Source of the DNA: Variovorax paradoxus EPS
GTDB taxonomy: Bacteria; Pseudomonadota; Gammaproteobacteria; Burkholderiales; Burkholderiaceae_C
Length of the DNA stretch: 64,000 nucleotides
Reading direction: 5' to 3'
Assembly: GCF_000184745.1 (NCBI RefSeq)
Contig: NC_014931.1
Location: 6,324,001-6,388,000, forward strand
Below the pieces are notes generated by a model that did no database searches, was not told the DNA's origin, and saw nothing but the letters and a program-made list of their open reading frames with translations. Shown in pieces: positions 44,732-51,546 of this stretch (its first letter is position 1; every line of letters starts with the position of its first letter). Both the position numbers and the translations under genes were made by a program.

Positions 44732-45378
44732 GCGTTGAAGAAACCGAGAGCGACGCACCGGCCACGCGCGGCCGGTCGCGCAAGTACACGCAGGTGCTGG
44801 GCGTCATCTACCAGGCCGCCATCGACGTGTTCGCGAGCGAGGGCCTGGCCGGCGCAACGACGCAGGCCATCGCCGACAAGGCCGGGCTCTCGAAGGCGCA
44901 GCTGCACTACTACATCGAGAGCAAGGAAGCGCTCTACCGGCTGGTGCTGCAGGACATCCTGAACGACTGGATCGTGGTGTTCGGCTTCAGCGACGAGGCC
45001 TTCGGGCCGCGCAAGGTGCTGAGCGACCTGATCCATCGCAAGATGGTGTTCTCGTTCCAGCATCCGCTGCGCTCGCGCATCTTCACCGCCGAGATGATGC
45101 GCGGCGCGCCGGTGCTCAACACCATGATGGATACGAGCAAGGCGCGCACCGACCAGGCGGCCGCCGTGATCCAGAACTGGATGAACCAGGGGCTGATGGA
45201 CACCGCCGACCCGATGCTGGTGCTGTTCCACATCTGGGCGGTGACGCAGTTCTATGCGGACCATGCGACGCAGGCCGCGTACTTCCGCAACGTCGCGCAG
45301 GACGGCGACGACAAGGACCGGCGCTACCTGATCGAGCATGTGACGGATTTCCTGCTGAAGGGGGCGGGGGTCAAGTAG
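44728..45378 (+). CDS. TetR-family regulator, RutR-like
   Basis: A 216-aa repressor. The HTH is at about residues 25-70 (AIADKAGLSKAQLHYYIESK). The C-terminal domain resembles RutR: HPLRSRIFTAEMMRGAPVL, then HIWAVTQFYADHATQAAY. E. coli RutR binds uracil/thymine and controls pyrimidine degradation. The start is GTG at 44728 within the preceding gene's stop (GTGA). It probably controls the VanB-type reductase and perhaps neighbouring genes; ligand identity is inference from family likeness. Confidence 0.88.
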   Translation: MSVEETESDAPATRGRSRKYTQVLGVIYQAAIDVFASEGLAGATTQAIADKAGLSKAQLHYYIESKEALYRLVLQDILNDWIVVFGFSDEAFGPRKVLSDLIHRKMVFSFQHPLRSRIFTAEMMRGAPVLNTMMDTSKARTDQAAAVIQNWMNQGLMDTADPMLVLFHIWAVTQFYADHATQAAYFRNVAQDGDDKDRRYLIEHVTDFLLKGAGVK

Positions 45379-45398
45379 CGGGCCGGGCCTTTCCGTCT

Positions 45399-45997
45399 CC
45401 CCATCCATTCACACGGAGCCCCATCCGTTCACACGGAGCCCCATCCGTTCACGCTGAGCCTGTCGAAGCGCCGCGCAAGACTTCGACAAGCTCAGTCCGA
45501 ACGGGGAGGGAATCACATCCATCATCCGTTCACGCTGAGCCTGTCGACGCGCCGCGCAAGACTTCGACAAGCTCAGTCCGAACGGGGAGGGAATCACATC
45601 CATCATCCGTTCACGCTGAGCTTGTCGAAGCGCCGCACAAGACTTCGACAAGCTCAGTCCGAACGGGGAAGGGAATCACATCCATCATCCGTTCACGCTG
45701 AGCCTGTCGACGCGCCGCGCAAGACTTCGACAAGCTCGGTCCGAACGGGGGAGGGAATCACATCCATCATCCGTTCGCGCTGAGCCTGTCGAAGCGCGCG
45801 CAAGACTTCGACAAGCTCAGTCCGAACGGGGGAGGGAATCACATCCATCATCCGTTCACGCTGAGCCTGTCGAAGCGCCGCGCAAGACTTCGACAAGCTC
45901 AGTCCGAACGGGGGAGGGAATCACATCCATCATCCGTTCACGCTGAGCCTGTCGAAGCGCCGCGCAAGACTTCGACAAGCTCAGTCCGAACGGGGGG
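45399..45997. repeat. Tandem array of seven REP-like palindromic units
   Basis: This is the only long non-coding stretch in the window (45379-45997). Seven units start at 45445, 45526, 45607, 45689, 45771, 45852 and 45934 (period 81-82 bp; the last is truncated by the ridA stop). Each has a left arm CCGTTCACGCTGAGCCTGTC..., a 12-bp loop, a right arm CTTCGACAAGCTCAG..., and a spacer GGGAGGGAATCACATCCATC. Copies 2 and 4 carry GACGC for GAAGC; others vary by single bases or G-run length. Two partial 20-bp repeats (CCCCATCCGTTCACACGGAG type) precede it at 45399-45444. It lies between converging operons. Translations of it are spurious. Confidence 0.95.
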
Positions 45998-46456
45998 TCA
46001 TTTCTGCGGCAAATACATCGTCGCTTCGACCTCGACCAGCACCTCGTCCCCCGGCAGGAAGCGCGACACCTCGACCACCGTGCTCACCGGCGGCTCGCCC
46101 GGATAGAAGAGGCCGCGCACGCGGTTGTAGAACGCGTAGTGCGGCAGGTGGCGGAAGTACTGCACCAGCTTGACCACATCGTCCATCGTGCCGCCATGCT
46201 CGGCCGCGATCTGGCGGATGCGCTCCAGCACGAACCAGCTCTGCGCGACGATGGCGGCCTCGAACACATCGACCGACATCTGGCCGGTGGCGTAGCCCAC
46301 GCCTTGCAATGCGGTGCGGGCTTCCTCGGGGATGTCGTCGTAGCCCGCGACCGCGCGGCGCTTGGCCGGATCGACCGCGACCACGCCGCTCATGAAGACG
46401 AAATCGCCGACGCGTTTCGCGGCGGCGTAGTTGGCCATTGGCTTGCCCATGCTCAT
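45998..46456 (-). CDS. RidA-family protein lacking the catalytic Arg
   Basis: A 152-aa RidA/YjgF/RutC-family protein, which usually clears reactive enamine/imine intermediates. Conserved parts are VGDFVFMSGVVAVDP, HGGTMDDVVKLVQYF and FLPGDEVLVEVEATMYLP. The active-site segment that reads PARS in E. coli RidA (Arg105) reads PPVS here, so the Arg needed for imine deaminase activity appears replaced by Val. Its start overlaps the deaminase-like gene by 4 bp and it is the last gene of the threonate operon. Its stop touches the repeat array. It may be a non-deaminase Rid subgroup member. Confidence 0.9.
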   Translation of the reverse strand: MSMGKPMANYAAAKRVGDFVFMSGVVAVDPAKRRAVAGYDDIPEEARTALQGVGYATGQMSVDVFEAAIVAQSWFVLERIRQIAAEHGGTMDDVVKLVQYFRHLPHYAFYNRVRGLFYPGEPPVSTVVEVSRFLPGDEVLVEVEATMYLPQK

Positions 46457-47649
46457 TGTGTTTTCTCCAGAATTCGACCGGCACGGATCACAGTGCGTTC
46501 GCGCCCGCGCGGCCCGATGAGATCATGCTCGTCGGTCGCTGCGAGCAGCACCAGGTCCGCGGGGCAGCCCGGTGCGATGCGGCCGTCCCACGCGAGGCCG
46601 AGCGCCTTCGCGGGGCTGACAGTGATCGCATCGAGCCAGTCGCTTGCGGGCGCGAGGTGCGCCATCTGCACGCCGAGGCCGAAGGTCTCCACGAGGTCGT
46701 AGCTGCCGTAGGGATAGAAGGCGTCCTGCACGTTGTCCGTGGCCAGGCTCGCACGCAAGCCCCGTGCCGCCGCCTCGTGGATGCGCGTGATGCCGCGCGG
46801 CACGGGCGTGCGGTCCCAGGCGCCTTGCAGGTAGAGGTTGGTGGTGGGCAGCGCGACGATGTGCAGGCCCGCGCCGGCGCACAGCGCGAGCGTCTCGTTG
46901 GCGACCGCGTCATCCTGCACCGAGAGCGAGCAGCAGTGGCCGCAGACGACGCCCTGCTTGAAGTCGCGCGCGCGTACCAGTTGGGCAATGCTGCGCAGGC
47001 CGGTGGCATCGGCATCGAGCCCTTCGTCGACATGGAAGTCGAGGCCGAGGCCATGCTGCTGCGCGAGATCGAACACGCGGCCCAGCTTGTGGACGATGCC
47101 TTCGTTGCGATAGACGAAGGCGCCGAGCACGCCGCCCGCGCGCTTCACTTCGCCGGCGATGCGCTCGCCCGCTGCGAGGTCCGCGAACACATCGAGCGGC
47201 GTGAGCGAGACGAACTGCAGCTCGATGCGGCCGTGCCATTCCTCGCGCAGTGCTTCGAACACGGCCAGAGCGGCCGGTGCTTCAGGCTGCACCCAATCGA
47301 TATGCGTGCGCAGCGCGCGCGTACCCGACTGCAAGGCGTCATGCAGCGCGCGTTCCATGCGCAGGCGCAGCGTTTCGCCGGTCCAGCCGGCGCGGTGCTT
47401 TTCCATGCGCTCGATGGCCGTGAACAGGTTGCCCTGTGCCGCTCCCACTTCCTGCACGGTGTAGTTCTTGTCGATGTGCGCATGGGCTTCGACCAGCCCG
47501 CTCAGCAGCGTGCCGCGCGCTTGCGTCTGCGAGGCACTGGGCACGATGGCCGCGACCTTGTCGCCATCGAGCGTGATATCGAAGACCTGCGCACCGCCCG
47601 CCGCGAAGCCGCGCAGTGGCGCCGGAATGCGCAGCGACTCCAGCTTCAT
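46453..47649 (-). CDS. Cytosine-deaminase-like amidohydrolase
   Basis: A 398-aa metal-dependent hydrolase of the COG0402/CodA type. Metal ligands can be followed in [10 protein letters not shown] (HxH), [10 protein letters not shown] (His, Glu), VCGHCCSLS (His) and [15 protein letters not shown] (Asp). The group deaminates cytosine, isoguanine and other N-heterocycles. It overlaps otnI by 4 bp upstream and ridA by 4 bp downstream, so it is fixed in the threonate operon, where such an enzyme is not expected. Its substrate is open: a cyclic amide linked to tetronates, or a separate N-heterocycle. Confidence 0.88.
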   Translation of the reverse strand: MKLESLRIPAPLRGFAAGGAQVFDITLDGDKVAAIVPSASQTQARGTLLSGLVEAHAHIDKNYTVQEVGAAQGNLFTAIERMEKHRAGWTGETLRLRMERALHDALQSGTRALRTHIDWVQPEAPAALAVFEALREEWHGRIELQFVSLTPLDVFADLAAGERIAGEVKRAGGVLGAFVYRNEGIVHKLGRVFDLAQQHGLGLDFHVDEGLDADATGLRSIAQLVRARDFKQGVVCGHCCSLSVQDDAVANETLALCAGAGLHIVALPTTNLYLQGAWDRTPVPRGITRIHEAAARGLRASLATDNVQDAFYPYGSYDLVETFGLGVQMAHLAPASDWLDAITVSPAKALGLAWDGRIAPGCPADLVLLAATDEHDLIGPRGRERTVIRAGRILEKTQ

Positions 47650-48467
47650 GCGCGCTGTTGTTGCAGTGCGCGCAGCCAGCCGAGGCCCGCCGACGTGCCG
47701 CCCGGCTCCGATCCACGCTTGGGCCGGTACTCGCAGCCGACCCAGCCTTGCCAGCCGCTTTGTCTCGACACCTCGTCGATCACGTCGAAGAGATAGCCGT
47801 AGTTCTGCTCGCCGATGTCGGGCTCGTGGCGCTCGGGCACGCCGGCGATCTGCAGGTGGCCGACGCGGCCGGTGGGCAGGTACTTGCGGATCTTCATCGC
47901 CACGTCGCCTTCGACGATCTGGCAGTGGTACAGGTCCATCTGCACCTTGAGGTTCGGTGCGCCGATGGTCTCGACGATGTCGTGCGCATCGTCCTGCCGG
48001 TTGAGGAAGAAGCCGGGGATATCCCGCGTGTTGATCGGCTCGATCAGCACGTCGCGGCCGGCCTTCGCGGCCTCTTCTGCCGCAAAGCGCAGGTTGTCGA
48101 GGTACACGGGCCGCACGGCATCGCGCTGCAGGTCTTGCGGCACGAGGCCGGCCATGACGTGGATGCGCGGGCAGTCAAGGGCCACGGCGTAGTCGATGGC
48201 TTTCGCGATGCCTTCGCGGAATTCGGCATCCCGGCCGGGCAGGCACGCGAGGCCGCGCTCGCCGCCCTCCCAGTTGCCGGGCGGGCCGTTGAAAAGCACC
48301 TGCTGCAGGCCGTTGTGCTTCAGGCGCGCGACGATGTCTTCCTTCGCGAACGCATAGGGGAAGAGGTACTCGACGGCCTTGAAGCCGTCTTTGGCGGCGG
48401 CATCGAAACGGTCGAGGAAATCGAGCTCGGGATAGAGCATCGAGAGGTTGGCGGCGAATTGGGGCAT
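47646..48467 (-). CDS. otnI: 2-oxo-tetronate isomerase (hydroxypyruvate isomerase family)
   Basis: A 273-aa TIM-barrel isomerase of the Hyi/OtnI family. Motifs are [20 protein letters not shown] at the start, [36 protein letters not shown] (metal Glu) and [15 protein letters not shown]. It interconverts 2-oxo- and 3-oxo-tetronate in L-threonate/D-erythronate catabolism. Its neighbours OtnC, OtnK and LtnD support that over plain hydroxypyruvate isomerase. It starts 12 bp after the otnC stop. Confidence 0.92.
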   Translation of the reverse strand: MPQFAANLSMLYPELDFLDRFDAAAKDGFKAVEYLFPYAFAKEDIVARLKHNGLQQVLFNGPPGNWEGGERGLACLPGRDAEFREGIAKAIDYAVALDCPRIHVMAGLVPQDLQRDAVRPVYLDNLRFAAEEAAKAGRDVLIEPINTRDIPGFFLNRQDDAHDIVETIGAPNLKVQMDLYHCQIVEGDVAMKIRKYLPTGRVGHLQIAGVPERHEPDIGEQNYGYLFDVIDEVSRQSGWQGWVGCEYRPKRGSEPGGTSAGLGWLRALQQQRA

Positions 48468-48479
48468 GGCTTGTCTTTA

Positions 48480-49145
48480 CTACCAGCGCGCACCGAAGGT
48501 GGTGCGCAGTTCATCGATCTGAGAGACATCCAGCGGCGACGGCTTGGCGGCATTCGTGAGCATCTGGAGCCTGGCGGTTTCCTCGAGTTCCTCGAGCACC
48601 GCCATGGCGGCGGCCGGCGTCTCGTGCCACACGTTGGGGCCGAGGCGTTCGAGCATCACGGCGCGGATAGGCGTGCCCGCGGCGCCGAAGCGCTCGATGG
48701 CTTGCGCCACCTGCTCCGCCGCTTCCGGCGCGCCGGGACGGTGGTACGGAATGAGCGGCACATGGCCGACCTTCATCACGAAATACGGCGTGAGCGCGGG
48801 CAGCAGTTCGTCGCCCGTTGCGGTCAGTGTGAGCGCGACGCAATGCGTGCTGTGCGTGTGAATGACGCAGGCGGTCTCTGCATCGAACTTGCGCGCGGCG
48901 GCATAGATGCGCGTGTGCAGCGCGATGGTCTTGCTGGCGCGGTCACCACCGGTCTGCTTGCCATCCGCATCGAGCCGTGCGAGCCGCGCCGGATCGAGAA
49001 ATCCGAGGCAGACATCGGTCGGCGTGATGAGAAAACCATCGTCCAGCCGAACGCTGATGTTGCCAGCCGTCGCATGCACGTACCCGCGCTCGAACAGGCT
49101 GCGGCCGACGCGGCAGATTTCTTCGCGTGCTTGGTTCTCGGTCAT
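48480..49145 (-). CDS. otnC: 3-oxo-tetronate 4-phosphate decarboxylase (class II aldolase family)
   Basis: A 221-aa class II aldolase/adducin-fold enzyme. YVHATAGNISVRLDDGFLIT is the N-terminal signature and CVIHTHSTHCVALTL carries the metal His pair. The protein decarboxylates 3-oxo-tetronate 4-phosphate to dihydroxyacetone phosphate. It starts MTENQAREE at 49145 in a 4-bp overlap with otnK. Length and context are as in the characterised ltn/otn clusters. Confidence 0.93.
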   Translation of the reverse strand: MTENQAREEICRVGRSLFERGYVHATAGNISVRLDDGFLITPTDVCLGFLDPARLARLDADGKQTGGDRASKTIALHTRIYAAARKFDAETACVIHTHSTHCVALTLTATGDELLPALTPYFVMKVGHVPLIPYHRPGAPEAAEQVAQAIERFGAAGTPIRAVMLERLGPNVWHETPAAAMAVLEELEETARLQMLTNAAKPSPLDVSQIDELRTTFGARW

Positions 49146-50422
49146 GCCAGCACTGTAAAGGCCTTGGTGAAGAAATCGTCGCCGCCGAAGTTGCCCGACT
49201 TGAGCGCGATGTGCACGCCTGCGCCATCCGCGGTTTTGGCGGCCTCGGCGCGCGCATAGCACCACGGCACGCCGGGGTCGATCTGCGGGCCGATCTGCAT
49301 CTGCGCGATGCGCAGTGCCTGCACGCAGGCGCCCGAGGTCTCGCCACCCGCGACGACCAGTTGGCGCACGCCCTTGTCGACCAGCCCGCGTGCGATGGCG
49401 GCAATGGTGCGCTCGACCATCGCGCCCGCTTCCTCGACACCGAGCTTGCCCTGCACCGACTTCACGGCGCCGGCCTCGGCGGTGGAGTAGACCAGCACCG
49501 GTTGCCTGGCGACGAGCGGCGCGGCCCATGCCAACGCTTCAGCCGCGACATCCACGCCCGCCGCGATGCGCAGCGGATCGATCGCCAATGCCGCGCCGCC
49601 GCGCTGGATGAAGTCGAGCACCTGCCGGTTGGTCGCGAGCGAGCAGCTGCCCGACACGACGGCACGCAACCCGCCCGCTGCCGGCAATGCGCTGGCTTGC
49701 GAAGAAGGCGCAATCCCGAAGTTCGCAGGCAGCCCGATGGCCACGCCCGAGCCGGCGGTGACCAGCGGCATCTTCGCGAGCGCCGGGCCGAGGCGCAGCA
49801 GATCGTCGTTCGACACCGCATCGACGATCGCGATCGAGACGCCCTCGCTCTTCAGTTGCGCGATGCGTTCGGCGACGGCCGCATCACCGCGCGCCACCAC
49901 CGTGTGATCGATCAGCCCCACCTTGCGCGTGCACTGCGCCTGCAGCACGCGCACGAGGTTCGCATCGGTCATCGGCGTGAGCGGATGGTTCTGCATGCCG
50001 CTCTCGTTGAGCAGCACGTCGCCCGCGAACAGGTAGCCCTTGAACACGGTGCGCTTGTTGTCCGGGAAGGCGGGCGTGGCGATGGTGAAGTCGCACTGCA
50101 ACGCATCCATCAGCGCCTCGGTGACCGGGCCGATGTTGCCTTGCGGTGTGCTGTCGAAGGTGGAGCAGTACTTGAAGTAGATCTGCTGCGCCCCCTGCGC
50201 CTGCAGCCAGCGCAGCGCATCGAGCGATTGCGCAATGGCCTCGGCCGGCGCGATGGTGCGCGACTTGAGCGCGACCACCACCGCATCGACATCCGCATCG
50301 AGCGGCGTGGCTGGCACGCCAATGGCCTGCACCACGCGCATGCCCGCACGCACGAGGTTGTTGGCGAGGTCGGTCGCGCCGGTGAAATCGTCGGCGATGC
50401 AGCCGAGCAGCAACTTGCTCAT
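49142..50422 (-). CDS. otnK: 3-oxo-tetronate kinase (four-carbon acid sugar kinase)
   Basis: A 426-aa kinase of the DUF1537 family. The N-terminal domain has LLGCIADDFTGATDLANNLV and QIYFKYCSTFDSTPQGNIG; the C-terminal nucleotide domain has VVSGSCSLATNRQV and LVVAGGETSGACVQAL. It phosphorylates 3-oxo-tetronate at O4 with ATP. It overlaps ltnD by 4 bp and otnC by 4 bp. Confidence 0.94.
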   Translation of the reverse strand: MSKLLLGCIADDFTGATDLANNLVRAGMRVVQAIGVPATPLDADVDAVVVALKSRTIAPAEAIAQSLDALRWLQAQGAQQIYFKYCSTFDSTPQGNIGPVTEALMDALQCDFTIATPAFPDNKRTVFKGYLFAGDVLLNESGMQNHPLTPMTDANLVRVLQAQCTRKVGLIDHTVVARGDAAVAERIAQLKSEGVSIAIVDAVSNDDLLRLGPALAKMPLVTAGSGVAIGLPANFGIAPSSQASALPAAGGLRAVVSGSCSLATNRQVLDFIQRGGAALAIDPLRIAAGVDVAAEALAWAAPLVARQPVLVYSTAEAGAVKSVQGKLGVEEAGAMVERTIAAIARGLVDKGVRQLVVAGGETSGACVQALRIAQMQIGPQIDPGVPWCYARAEAAKTADGAGVHIALKSGNFGGDDFFTKAFTVLA

Positions 50423-51342
50423 GGCGCTTTTCCTTTGGCTCCCGGCAGTGCGATGCCGGGGAAGATCTTGATGACCGCGCTGTCGTCCTCGCGCGCGAAG
50501 CCCGCGGTCGATGCCTGCATGAACATCTGGTGTGCGGTGGACGAGAGCGGCAGCGGAAACTTGCTCGCGCGCGCCACGTCGAGCACGAGGCCCAGGTCCT
50601 TCACGAAGATATCGACGGCCGACAGCGGCGTGTAGTCGCCCGCGAGCACGTGGGCCATGCGGTTCTCGAACATCCAGCTGTTGCCCGCGCTGTGGGTGAT
50701 GACTTCGTAGAGCGCGTCCGGGTCCACGCCTTCGCGCAGGCCCAGCGCCATCGCCTCGGCGGCGGCGGCGATGTGCACACCGGCCAGCAGCTGGTTGATG
50801 ACCTTTACCTTGCTGCCAGCGCCAGCCGAATCGCCGAGGCGATAGACCTTGGCGGCCATCGCGTCGAGCGTGCCGCCGGCCTTGGCGTAGGCGGCAGGCG
50901 TGCCGGCGGTCATCATCGTCATCTGGCCGCTCGCGGCCTTGGCGGCGCCACCGGAGATCGGTGCGTCAAGGTACAGGATGCCCTGCGCGGCAAGGCGCGC
51001 TTCGAGCGCGACCGACCAGTTCGGATCGACAGTCGAACACATCACGAAGAGGCTGCCAGGCTTCATGGACGCCGCGCAACCGGGCGTGGTGCCGTCGCCG
51101 AACAGCACGGACTCGGTCTGCGCCGCGTTGACGACGACGCTGACCACGATGTCGCACTGCGCACCGAGCGCGGCCAGCGTGTCGCATGCCGTGCCGCCAT
51201 CTCGCGCAAAGGCTTCGGCCACGCCGGGGCGCACGTCGAACACATGCGGCGCATGGCCCGCGCGGCGCAGCGATTGCGCCATGCCGCTGCCCATGGCGCC
51301 GAGGCCCACAAGGCCGACGATGGGGATGGTTTCAATGGTCAT
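50419..51342 (-). CDS. ltnD: L-threonate dehydrogenase
   Basis: A 307-aa beta-hydroxyacid dehydrogenase. The NAD loop is VGLVGLGAMGSGMAQSLRRA, the substrate loop is YLDAPISGGAAKAASGQM and the catalytic Lys lies in SKVKVINQLLAGVH. With OtnK, OtnC and OtnI it forms the known L-threonate pathway: oxidation to 2-oxo-tetronate, isomerisation, phosphorylation, decarboxylation. It is the first gene of a six-gene operon with a 204-bp upstream region that holds a GntR-like palindrome. Confidence 0.93.
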   Translation of the reverse strand: MTIETIPIVGLVGLGAMGSGMAQSLRRAGHAPHVFDVRPGVAEAFARDGGTACDTLAALGAQCDIVVSVVVNAAQTESVLFGDGTTPGCAASMKPGSLFVMCSTVDPNWSVALEARLAAQGILYLDAPISGGAAKAASGQMTMMTAGTPAAYAKAGGTLDAMAAKVYRLGDSAGAGSKVKVINQLLAGVHIAAAAEAMALGLREGVDPDALYEVITHSAGNSWMFENRMAHVLAGDYTPLSAVDIFVKDLGLVLDVARASKFPLPLSSTAHQMFMQASTAGFAREDDSAVIKIFPGIALPGAKGKAP

Positions 51343-51453
51343 GGTTCGGGCTTTCGCTTGGTATCGGGTGCGCGCTCGCAGGATGCCGCCGATCCCACGA
51401 TGAACGACGGCACTGCAAACGGAAAGACACCGCGCGCGGCGCGGCGTGCCTGT

Positions 51454-51472
51454 TTGTCAGGTCATCATACAA
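51454..51472. promoter_or_regulatory. Candidate GntR-type operator of the threonate operon
   Basis: TTGTCAGGTCATCATACAA is a 19-bp imperfect palindrome with TTGT...ACAA ends, 112 bp before the ltnD start and 75 bp after the aceE stop. FadR-subfamily GntR regulators commonly bind such sites and often control tetronate operons. No GntR gene is in the window. Confidence 0.5.
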
Positions 51473-51546
51473 ATCCCGGGCGGTGACTTGGCTCGGGTGA
51501 AACCCAGCCGATCGCAGGACCCCTGCAACAGGCGCGCGCCTTGAAC

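Noticed and set aside
45409..45896. Open frames on the minus strand with repeated FGLSLSK and RQAQRERM translations
   Set aside because: They are translations of the palindromic repeat array; the period and lack of codon bias show that they are not genes.
45445..45997. CRISPR array
   Set aside because: Units are contiguous near-identical palindromes of 81-82 bp with no variable spacers and no cas genes nearby.
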